Part shown: positions 51,334 to 59,207 of the stretch, piece by piece
How the letters are laid out: each line of letters starts with the position of its first letter
Numbering within the stretch: the first letter of the stretch is position 1
From: Streptomyces sp. B21-083
GTDB taxonomy: Bacteria; Actinomycetota; Actinomycetes; Streptomycetales; Streptomycetaceae
Direction of reading: 5' to 3'
Length of the DNA stretch: 64,000 nt
Assembly: GCF_036898825.1 (NCBI RefSeq)
Contig: NZ_JARUND010000002.1
Coordinates: 2,914,001 to 2,978,000, forward strand
The notes under the pieces: generated by a model
What the model saw: the letters and a program-made list of their open reading frames with translations, nothing else
What the model was told of the DNA's origin: nothing
The model's database searches: none
Made by a program: the position numbers and the translations under genes

Positions 51334-52454
51334 CACGACACCTCCATCTTCGGGGCTGCCGCGGTCGTCGGGGCGGTGTCCGCCGGGGTGGCGGCCGACG
51401 TGCCGCCGCCCTTCGCGCCGGACCCGGAGCCGAACTTCCCGCCGAAGACCTTGGCGCGGAACTTCGGGGACTGCAGCAGGCAGACGACGAGGACGACGAC
51501 GGCCTTGAAGACCAGGTTGGTCTGGGTCGGTACGCCGATGGTGTAGATCGTGGTGGTCAGGGTCTGGATGACGAGGGCGCCCACCACCGTGCCGCCGATC
51601 GAGAACCGGCCGCCCGTGAGTGACGTACCGCCGATGACGACGGCGAGGATCGCGTCCAGCTCGATCCACAGGCCCGCGTTGTTGCCGTCCGCCGCGGAGG
51701 TGTTGGAGCTGATCATCAGGCCCGCGATGCCGGCGCACAGGGCGCAGAACACGTACACCATGATCTTGATGCGCAGGGACCTGATGCCGACCAGGCGGCT
51801 GGCCTCGGCGTTGCCGCCGACCGACTCCACGAGCAGGCCGAGGGCCGTGCGGCGGGTCAGGGCCACCGTGATGGCCACGACCGCCGCCACCACGAAGATG
51901 GAGAAGGGCAGGGTCAGCCAGTAGCCACCGCCGATCAGCTTGTACGGCTCGCTGTTGATGGTGATGATCTGGCCGTCGGTGATCAGCTGGGCCACGCCTC
52001 GGCCCGCGACCATGATGATGAGGGTCGCGATGATGGGCTGGATGCCCATCCGGGCCACCAGGAAGCCGTTCCACAGGCCGCAGACGACCGCGGCCACGAG
52101 GCCGATGCCCATGGCCAGGAAGACTCCGGCCAGGGAGTCCTGGTCGGCCTGGTCGCTGATGTACGAGCAGGTCAGGGCGCCGGTGATGGCGACCACGGCG
52201 CCGACGGAGAGGTCGATGCCGCCGGTCGCGATGACCAGGGTCATACCGACGGCCACCAGGATCAGCGGCGAACCGAACAGCACGATCGAGACGAGGCTGC
52301 CGTAGAGGTGGCCGTCCGTCATCTTGATCGAGAAGAAGCCGGGGGTGAAGGGGACGTTGATCAGCAGCAGGACGACCAGCACGGCCACCGGCCAGAACAG
52401 GTTGTGCTGGGTCAGCGCCCGCCAACGGGGAGTGGGGGTCGGAGTGGTGGTCAC
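51333..52454 (-). CDS. Sugar ABC importer permease (YtfT-type)
   Basis: 373 residues. MTLVIATGGIDLSVGAVVAI carries the CUT2 signature; ESVGGNAEASRLVGIRS and the late GRFSIGGTVVGALVI are typical. About nine to ten membrane segments, with a low-complexity Ala/Thr/Pro cytoplasmic tail of about 35 residues. GTG start overlaps the ATPase gene stop by GTGA. Pairs with the adjacent YjfF-type permease. Confidence 0.92.
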   Translation of the reverse strand: MTTTPTPTPRWRALTQHNLFWPVAVLVVLLLINVPFTPGFFSIKMTDGHLYGSLVSIVLFGSPLILVAVGMTLVIATGGIDLSVGAVVAITGALTCSYISDQADQDSLAGVFLAMGIGLVAAVVCGLWNGFLVARMGIQPIIATLIIMVAGRGVAQLITDGQIITINSEPYKLIGGGYWLTLPFSIFVVAAVVAITVALTRRTALGLLVESVGGNAEASRLVGIRSLRIKIMVYVFCALCAGIAGLMISSNTSAADGNNAGLWIELDAILAVVIGGTSLTGGRFSIGGTVVGALVIQTLTTTIYTIGVPTQTNLVFKAVVVLVVCLLQSPKFRAKVFGGKFGSGSGAKGGGTSAATPADTAPTTAAAPKMEVS

Positions 52455-53989
52455 TGGTGCTCTCCGCTCGCGATGGTCTCCAGGATCCGAGTGGGAGTGA
52501 TCTCGGGCCCGTTGGCGATCCGGGCGACCAGCTTGCGGTCGCGCAGCACGCCGATGGTGTGGCTGAGCCGGAGTACCTCCTCCAGTTCCGCCGCGATGTA
52601 CAGCACGGACATGCCTTCCTCGGAGAGCGAGACCACGAGTTTCTGGATCTCCGCCTTCGCGCCGACGTCGATGCCGCGTGTCGGTTCGTCCAGGATCAGC
52701 AGCTTCGGCTGGGTGATGAGCCAGCGGGCGAGCAGCACCTTCTGCTGGTTGCCGCCGCTGAGCTGACCTACCCGGGCCTCCGGGTTGGCGGGGCGGATGT
52801 CCAGCGCCTTGATGTACTTGGCGACGAGTTCGTCGCGCTGGGCGACCGGGATGGGCCGGGTCCAGCCGCGGGACGCCTGCAGGGCCAGGATGATGTTCTC
52901 GCGCACCGTCAGGTCGGGTACCAGGCCCTCGGACTTGCGGTTCTCCGAGCAGAACGCGACCCCGGCGCCGATGGCGTCGTTGGGGGCGCTCATGGAGACC
53001 TGCTTGCCGCCGATGGTGAGCTTGCCGCTGTCGGGCTGGTCGGCGCCGAAGAGCAGTCGGGCGAGTTCGGTACGGCCGGAGCCGAGCAGGCCCGCCAGGC
53101 CCAGGACCTCGCCCTTCTTGATCTCCAGGTCGAAGGGGGCGATGCCGCCCGTCCGGCCGAGGCCCTCCGCTTCGAGCAGTGTCTCGCCGACCTCGGCGTG
53201 CAGCTGGTGCTCGTGGAGCCCCTCCAGCTGGTCCATGGCCTTGCCGATCATGAGCTGGATCAGTCCGACCTGGTCGAGCTCGCTGACCAGGTGCTCGCCG
53301 ACGAGGGTGCCGTTGCGCAGGACGGTCATACGGTCGCAGATCTCGTAGATCTGGTCGAGGAAGTGCGAGACGAACAGGATCGCGACGCCTTCGTCCCTCA
53401 ACTGCCGCATCAGGCGGAACAGTTCGAGGACTTCGTCGCGGTCGAGGCTTGAGGTCGGCTCGTCCAGGACCAGCACCTTGGTGCCGGCTCCGGCGCCGTC
53501 GCTGTCGCCGGTGCCCACCGACCGTACGATCGCGACCAGTTGCTGCACGGCCAGCGGGTACGAGGACAGGGGCGCGGTGACGTCGATGTCGAGGCCGAGC
53601 CGGTCGACCAGCTCCGCCGCGTCCTTGCGCATGAGCTTCCAGTCGATGCGGCCGAAGCGCGTGGGCTCACGTCCGATGAAGATGTTCTCCGCCACCGACA
53701 GGTTGGGGCAGAGGTTCACCTCCTGGTAGACGGTGCTGATGCCGGCCTGCTGCGCCTGGAGCGGGCTGCCGATCCGCACGGTCTTCCCGTCGAGGGTGAC
53801 CGTGCCGCCGTCCAGCGCGTAGACGCCGGTCAGCACCTTGATGAGGGTGGACTTACCGGCTCCGTTCTCGCCCATCAGGGCGTGGATCTCACCGGGGAAG
53901 AGCCGGAAGTCGACACCCGACAGAGCCCGTACCCCCGGAAACTCCTTGACTATGCCCGTCATCTCCAGGACGGGCCGCGGCTCTGCCAT
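52451..53989 (-). CDS. Sugar ABC importer ATPase, duplicated (YtfR-type)
   Basis: 512 residues with two ABC domains. First domain: Walker [10 protein letters not shown], Walker B VLVLDEPTSSLD. Second domain: degenerate Walker A LLGSGRTEL, signature [14 protein letters not shown], Walker [15 protein letters not shown]. This asymmetry is normal for CUT2 ATPases (RbsA, YtfR). It powers the two permeases encoded next. Separated from the binding-protein gene by a large hairpin. Confidence 0.94.
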   Translation of the reverse strand: MAEPRPVLEMTGIVKEFPGVRALSGVDFRLFPGEIHALMGENGAGKSTLIKVLTGVYALDGGTVTLDGKTVRIGSPLQAQQAGISTVYQEVNLCPNLSVAENIFIGREPTRFGRIDWKLMRKDAAELVDRLGLDIDVTAPLSSYPLAVQQLVAIVRSVGTGDSDGAGAGTKVLVLDEPTSSLDRDEVLELFRLMRQLRDEGVAILFVSHFLDQIYEICDRMTVLRNGTLVGEHLVSELDQVGLIQLMIGKAMDQLEGLHEHQLHAEVGETLLEAEGLGRTGGIAPFDLEIKKGEVLGLAGLLGSGRTELARLLFGADQPDSGKLTIGGKQVSMSAPNDAIGAGVAFCSENRKSEGLVPDLTVRENIILALQASRGWTRPIPVAQRDELVAKYIKALDIRPANPEARVGQLSGGNQQKVLLARWLITQPKLLILDEPTRGIDVGAKAEIQKLVVSLSEEGMSVLYIAAELEEVLRLSHTIGVLRDRKLVARIANGPEITPTRILETIASGEHQ

Positions 53990-54057
53990 GGCAGCGCTCC
54001 TTGAATCTCGTTCAGGCCCACGGTTGTTTGTTCGGGCCCGCGATTTCGTTCAGGCCC

Positions 54058-54118
54058 GCAGGGAGCCCCCGGGACCGTCCTCCGTACGGAGGTTCCGGTC
54101 GGGTGGGGGGCTCCCTGC
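54058..54118 (-). terminator. Large hairpin between binding-protein and ATPase genes
   Basis: GCAGGGAGCCCCC pairs with GGGGGCTCCCTGC; inside are GACCG/CGGTC and the palindrome CCTCCGTACGGAGG (54079-54092). It lies 16 bases after the binding-protein stop inside the operon. Confidence 0.85.
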
Positions 54119-54134
54119 CGATGGGTGCGGTCGG

Positions 54135-55136
54135 TCAGTACTTGCGGGTGGGGAGGGCGGCCTTGGCCTGGTCCTGCATGAAGTCGCCCTCCTTGGTCTT
54201 GATCCAGCGCTCGACCTTCTCGCCGTTCTTGACCTTCTTCACGACCTCCATCAGCTGGGGGCCGAGCATCGGGTTGCACTCGACGATGGCGTTGATCTTG
54301 CCCTCGGACATGGCCACGAAGCCGTCGTGGACGCCGTCGCACGAGACGATCAGGATGTCCTTGCCGGGCTTCTTGCCCGCCGCCTCTATGGACTGGATGG
54401 CGCCGATCGCCATGTCGTCGTTGTGCGCGAAGAGGACGTCGATGTCCGGGTTGGACTGGAGGAAGGCGGCCATGACCTGCTTGCCGCCGGCGCGGGTGAA
54501 GTCACCGGTCTGGCTGACGACGATCTTCCAGTCGGAAGCGTGGTCGGCGTCCATGACCTCCTTGAAGCCCTTGGCACGCTCGATCGCGGGGGCGGCACCG
54601 GTGGTGCCCTCCAGCTGGGCGATCTTCACGGCACCCTTGTGGCCGGCCTTCGCGAGGACCTTCTCCAGGAGCTTGCCGGCGCGGCGGCCCTCGTCCGTGA
54701 AGTCGGAGCCGACCAGGGTGACGTACAGGGATTCGTCGGAGGTCTCGACGGAGCGGTCGGTGAGGACGACCGGGATCTTCTTGGCCTTGGCCTCCTTCAG
54801 TACCGCGTCCCAGCCGGTGACGACGACCGGGGAGAAGGCGATGACGTCCACGCCCTGCGTGATGTAGCTGCGGATCGCGGAGATCTGGTTCTCCTGCTTC
54901 TGCTGCGCGTCGGAGAACTTCAGGTCGTAGCCGGCCTCCTTGGCGGCGGCCTTCACCGAGTCGGTGTTGGCGCTGCGCCAGCCGCTCTCCGAGCCGACCT
55001 GGGAGAAGCCGAGGACGATCTTGCCGGCGCCGCCGCCGGAGGTGGAGGAGCTGTCGTCCTTCTTGGCGCAGGCCGCCAGGCCCGTCGCAGCCGCCACGCC
55101 GACCGCCGCGGTGAGGAAGTTCCTTCTGTTGAGCAT
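54135..55136 (-). CDS. Sugar-binding lipoprotein (YtfQ-type)
   Basis: 333 residues from ATG 55136, with AGGAGA six bases upstream. The N-terminus NRRNFLTAA has a twin-arginine-type motif and ends in the lipobox GLAAC, so it is probably a Tat-exported lipoprotein. Periplasmic-binding-protein fold type 1: VLGFSQVGSESGWR, ITQGVDVIAFSPVVVTGWD, VGSDFTDEGRRAGKLL and VLFAHNDDMAIGAIQ. VGSESGWR and the Trp/Asp pattern fit galactofuranose-type YtfQ. It delivers sugar to the adjacent permease pair. Confidence 0.92.
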   Translation of the reverse strand: MLNRRNFLTAAVGVAAATGLAACAKKDDSSSTSGGGAGKIVLGFSQVGSESGWRSANTDSVKAAAKEAGYDLKFSDAQQKQENQISAIRSYITQGVDVIAFSPVVVTGWDAVLKEAKAKKIPVVLTDRSVETSDESLYVTLVGSDFTDEGRRAGKLLEKVLAKAGHKGAVKIAQLEGTTGAAPAIERAKGFKEVMDADHASDWKIVVSQTGDFTRAGGKQVMAAFLQSNPDIDVLFAHNDDMAIGAIQSIEAAGKKPGKDILIVSCDGVHDGFVAMSEGKINAIVECNPMLGPQLMEVVKKVKNGEKVERWIKTKEGDFMQDQAKAALPTRKY

Positions 55137-55181
55137 GTGTCTTCTCCTTTGAAGAGCCGCCGGCCCGGTGATGGGCCCGCT

Positions 55182-55260
55182 GGTACTCGTGGTGCTCGTG
55201 GTGCTCATGGGGGGTGCTGGTCTTACCGGTGGTGCTGGTGGTGCTTTTTGGTACTCGTGG
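55182..55260. repeat. Low-complexity GGTG repeats in binding-protein leader
   Basis: GGTACTCGTGG occurs at 55182-55192 and 55250-55260, with several GTGGTGCT units between. It lies 46-124 bases upstream of the binding-protein start, in its likely untranslated leader. Confidence 0.75.
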
Positions 55261-55270
55261 GGCTTGGTGT

Positions 55271-55313
55271 GACAGGTCGCGATACGTCCAACCTGTCGAT
55301 CATTGTTCGAGAT
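55271..55313 (-). promoter_or_regulatory. Operator candidates upstream of the YtfQ-type gene
   Basis: Inverted repeat GACAGGT-n13-ACCTGTC (55271-55297) and, on the minus strand, ATCTCGAACA (55304-55313). The 10-mer recurs upstream of the dehydratase gene at 56846-56855. Confidence 0.5.
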
Positions 55314-55364
55314 GTCGACCGCGCCGATGGGGCGAGGGCGATCGTCGAACCGGTGTGTGCCCCC

Positions 55365-56435
55365 TCAGCCGGGAGCGGTCGCCGACTGAGGGGCGTAGGG
55401 GAAAGTACTGGCGCGGACGAGGAGTTGGGGTTCGATGGCGACCCGGGACGTCCCGGACGGGGGCCGGCCCTCGATCAGGTCGAGCAGCAGGGCGATGCTC
55501 TGCTTGCCGACCGCCGAGAAGTCCTGCCTGACGGTGGTGAGCGGCGGAGCGAAGAACTCCGATTCCGGGATGTCGTCGAAGCCCACCACCGCGACGTCCT
55601 GGGGAGTGCGTACGCCCGCCTCACGCAGCGCCCACAACACCCCCAGTGCCATCTGGTCGTTGGCGACGAAGACGGCGGTCAGGCCGCGGCCCACCCAGCC
55701 GGCGAGTTCCTGGCCGGCACGATAGCCCGACAGCGGGCTCCAGTCTCCCCGCAGCGGCGCCGGGGGTTCGATGCCCGCCGCTTCGAGGGTCGTGCGCCAG
55801 CCGTCGGCCCGGTCGACCGCCTCCTGCCAGTTCTCGGGCCCGGCGAGATGCCAGACGGTGCGGTGGCCGGTGGCCAGCAGATGGCCGGTGGCGAGCCGCG
55901 CGCCCAGCCGCTGGTCCACGTTGACGCTGGGGATCTCCACGCCGGAGCCGGTCCCCACGGCCACCACCGGGAACGGGTGGCGGAGTTCGGTGAGGGCCTC
56001 GACCGCCGACCGCTGCGGGGCGAGGGCGATCACTCCCTCCACCCCGCCCTCACTGAGCCGGTGCATGGCCTCGGACACCGTCTCGACGTTCAGTTCGCGC
56101 AGGCTGACCGTCGAGACGAGATACCCCTCGGCGCGTGCGGCCTCCTCCAGCGCGAACAGCGTGCTGGCCGGCCCGTAGAGCGTGGTGTTGGAGGCGACCA
56201 CACCCAGGGTGAGGGTGCGCCGGGTCGCCAGCGCCCGTGCGGAGGAGTTGCGGCGGTAGCCCATCTCCTCGATGGCCTGCAGCACCCTGGCCCGTGTCTC
56301 GTCCCGCACGTTGGGGTGGTCGCCCAGTACGCGGGACACGGTCTGGTGGGACACGCCGGCCTGGCGTGCCACGTCGGCCATGGTGGGCGGCCGGAGCTGC
56401 GAGTGGGGCTGGAAACTGGTCTGCGACTGGGTCAC
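55365..56435 (-). CDS. LacI family regulator of the sugar locus
   Basis: 356 residues from GTG 56435, with GGGAGGT six bases upstream. LacI helix-turn-helix: TMADVARQAGVSHQTVSRVL, then the hinge GYRRNSSARALATRRT. The ligand domain is a type 1 binding-protein fold with VFVANDQMALGVLWAL and VAVVGFDDIPESEFF. It sits between the importer operon and the catabolic genes, both of which it may repress. A lac-type palindrome lies upstream at 56627-56644. Confidence 0.92.
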   Translation of the reverse strand: MTQSQTSFQPHSQLRPPTMADVARQAGVSHQTVSRVLGDHPNVRDETRARVLQAIEEMGYRRNSSARALATRRTLTLGVVASNTTLYGPASTLFALEEAARAEGYLVSTVSLRELNVETVSEAMHRLSEGGVEGVIALAPQRSAVEALTELRHPFPVVAVGTGSGVEIPSVNVDQRLGARLATGHLLATGHRTVWHLAGPENWQEAVDRADGWRTTLEAAGIEPPAPLRGDWSPLSGYRAGQELAGWVGRGLTAVFVANDQMALGVLWALREAGVRTPQDVAVVGFDDIPESEFFAPPLTTVRQDFSAVGKQSIALLLDLIEGRPPSGTSRVAIEPQLLVRASTFPYAPQSATAPG

Positions 56436-56626
56436 GGCTGCACCTCCCTGGCGGTCGTCTGCGGATAAGTCCTTCGATGCGGGCGGTCGTCTCCGCGCCC
56501 CCGGCCTCATGCCGGGCTTCCGGAAAGCCCCATGGTGTCGGGCGGGGTGGCGGGTTGGGGCACTGCCGACATGACGCTCGTACCTCCCCGGATGCCGTTG
56601 GTCGACGACTGATGAATGCGGAGGTC

Positions 56627-56644
56627 ATTGTGAGCGCTAACAAT
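56627..56644. promoter_or_regulatory. LacI-family operator
   Basis: ATTGTGAGCGCTAACAAT is an 18-base palindrome broken at one symmetric pair. It has the central CG and outer arms of the ideal E. coli lac operator half-sites. Between divergent lacI-type and dehydratase genes. Confidence 0.75.
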
Positions 56645-56787
56645 CGACGCCGGTCAAGAGGGATGCGCCAGGGAGGCTGTCACGGTTGGATAACGCGGCA
56701 CACCAAGGCCAGGAGGGGTGTCGCTGCGAAGATGTGGGAACGGATGACTGTTGTCCAAGACACACCCAGGGTTGTGCGTTAGACCCA

Positions 56788-56817
56788 TTGACACTCTGCC
56801 CGAAGTTTCCTTACTGT
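56788..56817 (+). promoter_or_regulatory. Housekeeping promoter of the sugar catabolic genes
   Basis: -35 TTGACA (56788-56793), 18-base spacer, -10 TACTGT (56812-56817), 61 bases before the dehydratase GTG. Candidate operators TTTCG-n9-CGAAA and ATCTCGAACA sit just downstream, where a repressor would block transcription. Confidence 0.7.
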
Positions 56818-56878
56818 CGCGACAGCATTTCGAACAAGTGACGAAATCTCGAACAGACCAAGAGGACGAGGGAGTACC

Positions 56879-58036
56879 GTGCGCATCACGGGAATCAGCA
56901 CGCACGTGGTCGGTACGCCGTGGCGGAACCTGACCTACGTCCAGGTGCACACCGACGAGGGACTCACCGGCGTCGGCGAGACCCGCATGCTGGGCCACAC
57001 CGACGCGCTGCTCGGCTATCTGCACGAGGCGCAGACCAATCACATTCTCGGCTCCGACCCGTTCGCTGTCGAGGATCTCGTCAAGCGCATGAAGTACGGC
57101 GACTACGGCCGCGCCGGCGAGATCGTGATGTCCGGCATCGCCGTCATCGAGATGGCCTGCTGGGACATCAAGGGCAAGGCCCTCGGCGTCCCGGTGTGGC
57201 AGCTGCTCGGTGGCAAGGTCACCGACAAGGTCAAGGCGTACGCCAACGGCTGGTACACCACCGAGCGCACCCCGGAGGCCTACCACAAGGCGGCGCAGGG
57301 GGTCATGGAGCGCGGTTACAAGGCGCTCAAGATCGACCCCTTCGGGACCGGCCACTTCGAGCTGGACCACGCGCAGAGCATGTACGCCGTCTCGCTGATC
57401 GAGGCCGTACGCGACGCCATCGGGCCGGACGCCGAGCTGATGCTGGAGATGCACGGTCGCTTCTCCCCCGCGACCGCCATCCGCCTCGCCAAGGACCTGG
57501 CGCCCTTCAAGCCCGCGTGGCTGGAGGAGCCGTGCCCGCCGGAGAACCTGAAGGCGCTGGAGAAGGTCGCCGCCAAGGTCGACATCCCGGTCGCCACGGG
57601 TGAGCGGATCCACGACCGGATCGAGTTCCGGGAGCTCTTCGAGAGCCAGGCCGTGGACATCATCCAGCCCGACGTCGGCCACATCGGCGGCATCTGGGAG
57701 ACCCGCAAGCTGGCCGCGACCGCCGAGACCCACTACACGCTGGTCGCGCCGCACAACGTGGGCGGACCGGTCCTGACCGCGGCCTCCCTCCAGGTCGGGT
57801 TCACCTCCCCGAACTTCAAGATCCTCGAGCACTTCAACGACTTCGCGGACGCGGAGATCAAGAAGGTCGTCAAGGGCGCCCCGGAGGTCGTGGACGGCTA
57901 CTTCCACTTCTCCGACAAGCCCGGCCTCGGTGTCGAGCTGGATGTGGACGCGGCGGCGGAGTTCCCGCAGCAGCAGGCACGCTTCGACCTCTGGGCAGAG
58001 GGCTGGGAGCAGCGCAAGCCCAAGGGGACCGAGTGA
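56879..58036 (+). CDS. Acid-sugar dehydratase, enolase superfamily
   Basis: 385 residues from GTG 56879, preceded by GAGGGAG. Mandelate racemase/muconate lactonizing family, galactonate-dehydratase-like subgroup: metal ligands in MLEMHGRFSP (Glu, with His two residues on), WLEEPCPPEN and ATGERIHDR; general-acid His in LVAPHNVGGP. It should dehydrate a sugar acid to a 2-keto-3-deoxy acid. Exact stereochemistry of the substrate cannot be read from the sequence. GTGA overlap with the dehydrogenase gene. Confidence 0.87.
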   Translation: MRITGISTHVVGTPWRNLTYVQVHTDEGLTGVGETRMLGHTDALLGYLHEAQTNHILGSDPFAVEDLVKRMKYGDYGRAGEIVMSGIAVIEMACWDIKGKALGVPVWQLLGGKVTDKVKAYANGWYTTERTPEAYHKAAQGVMERGYKALKIDPFGTGHFELDHAQSMYAVSLIEAVRDAIGPDAELMLEMHGRFSPATAIRLAKDLAPFKPAWLEEPCPPENLKALEKVAAKVDIPVATGERIHDRIEFRELFESQAVDIIQPDVGHIGGIWETRKLAATAETHYTLVAPHNVGGPVLTAASLQVGFTSPNFKILEHFNDFADAEIKKVVKGAPEVVDGYFHFSDKPGLGVELDVDAAAEFPQQQARFDLWAEGWEQRKPKGTE

Positions 58037-59037
58037 GCAGCACCGTGGTGATCGAGGCTCCGGGCGTGCACCGAGTGGTGCCGCACGAGCCTCGTCAGCC
58101 GGGGGCCGGCGAGGCCCTGGTGCGGGTCCACGCCGTCGGGATCTGCGGCAGCGACCGCGAGGTCTACCAGGGCAACAGGCCGGAGGGGTACGTCCGTTAC
58201 CCCCTCACGCCGGGTCACGAGTGGTCCGGCACGGTGGCGGCGGTCGGGGCGGGGGTTCCTTCGACTCTCGTAGGCCGCAAGGTGGTCGGTGAGGGTTTCC
58301 GCAACTGCCAGGTGTGCGACCGCTGTCACGCCGGTGAGACCACGCTGTGCACGGCCGGATACGAGGAGACCGGGTTCACCGAGCCCGGCGCGATGGCCAC
58401 CACCCTGACGCTGCCCGCCCGTCTGCTGCACGTTCTGCCCGAGGACGCGGATCTCACGGCGGCGGCGCTGCTGGAGCCGGCCGCGTGCATCGCGGCCGCC
58501 GCGCTCAAGGCGAACGCCGTTCCGGGTGAGCGGGTCGCCGTGGTGGGCACGGGGACGCTCGGGATGTTCGCGATTCAGTTCCTGAAGGCGGGCTCGCCGT
58601 CCGAGCTGCTGGTCGTGGGGACGCGTCCGGACCGGGCCGAGCTGTCGAAGAAGTTCGGCGCCACGGCCTTCCTCACGAAGGACCAGGAACTGCCCGGCGA
58701 CTTCGACGTCGTCATCGAGACCGCCGGGTCCGCGGACGCGGCACGTACCGCAGCCGCCCTGCTGCGGCGCGGTGGCCGGCTGGTCCTCACGGGGATCCCG
58801 GCGGCGGGTGCGGACGGGCTCGACCCGACGGATCTCGTCGTACGGCAGCTGGAGGTGCACACCGTGTTCGGTGCGGCTCCGGATGCCTGGGCGCACACGG
58901 TGCGGGTCTTCGGGGCCGGGCTCCTCGATCCGCTGCCGCTCGTCACGCACGAGCTGCCGCTGGAGGAGTTTCCGCAGGCCATCGAGCTGGTGGGGTCGGG
59001 CGACCCGAAGGTCGGAAAGGTCCTGCTCCGGCCGTGA
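58033..59037 (+). CDS. Zinc-dependent sugar/alcohol dehydrogenase (MDR)
   Basis: 334 residues. Catalytic zinc: GICGSDREVYQGN and TPGHEWSG; structural zinc: the four-Cys lobe CQVCDRCHAGETTLC. NAD-binding loop VAVVGTGTLGMFAIQFL. Fits L-threonine/galactitol/sorbitol-type dehydrogenases. Coupled by GTGA overlap to the dehydratase, so the pair probably oxidises a sugar and dehydrates the acid. Followed by a 14-bp hairpin. Confidence 0.9.
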   Translation: MSSTVVIEAPGVHRVVPHEPRQPGAGEALVRVHAVGICGSDREVYQGNRPEGYVRYPLTPGHEWSGTVAAVGAGVPSTLVGRKVVGEGFRNCQVCDRCHAGETTLCTAGYEETGFTEPGAMATTLTLPARLLHVLPEDADLTAAALLEPAACIAAAALKANAVPGERVAVVGTGTLGMFAIQFLKAGSPSELLVVGTRPDRAELSKKFGATAFLTKDQELPGDFDVVIETAGSADAARTAAALLRRGGRLVLTGIPAAGADGLDPTDLVVRQLEVHTVFGAAPDAWAHTVRVFGAGLLDPLPLVTHELPLEEFPQAIELVGSGDPKVGKVLLRP

Positions 59038-59051
59038 CACACCCCTGAGCC

Positions 59052-59093
59052 GTACGCCGGTACGGGGTACCTGACGACTCCGTACCGGCGTAC
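59052..59093 (+). terminator. Hairpin after dehydrogenase gene
   Basis: GTACGCCGGTACGG (59052-59065) pairs perfectly with CCGTACCGGCGTAC (59080-59093) around a 14-base loop. Confidence 0.8.
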
Positions 59094-59105
59094 ATCCAAA
59101 GTCTT

Positions 59106-59207
59106 GTGCAACCAGAGCCGCGAACCTTGTCCGAAATACCGAACTTGCTGAACCTGCCGGACCTCGCGAATCCGCCGGACCTGCCGATCCTGAAGGACAG
59201 ACTGTGA
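59106..59207 (+). CDS. Possible 33-residue leader peptide
   Basis: A GTG-started frame whose TGA overlaps the GTG of the next gene (GTGA at 59204-59207). It encodes a Leu/Pro/Asn-rich peptide with NLLNLPDLANPPDLPIL. There is no clear ribosome binding site. It may be a translated leader or chance; confidence is low. Confidence 0.25.
   Translation: MQPEPRTLSEIPNLLNLPDLANPPDLPILKDRL

Larger units (their letters stand above)
56436..56878. other. Control region between lacI-type and dehydratase genes
   Basis: 443 bases without a credible gene. It contains the lac-type palindrome (56627-56644), a good promoter (56788-56817), the inverted repeat TTTCG-n9-CGAAA (56828-56846) and the shared 10-mer (56846-56855). 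Confidence 0.6.

Noticed and set aside
50293..52425. Single fused double permease
   Set aside because: One frame is open through both genes, but its N-terminal half is Arg/Gly-rich shadow sequence; the real YtfT-type permease is in another frame and ends at TGATG.
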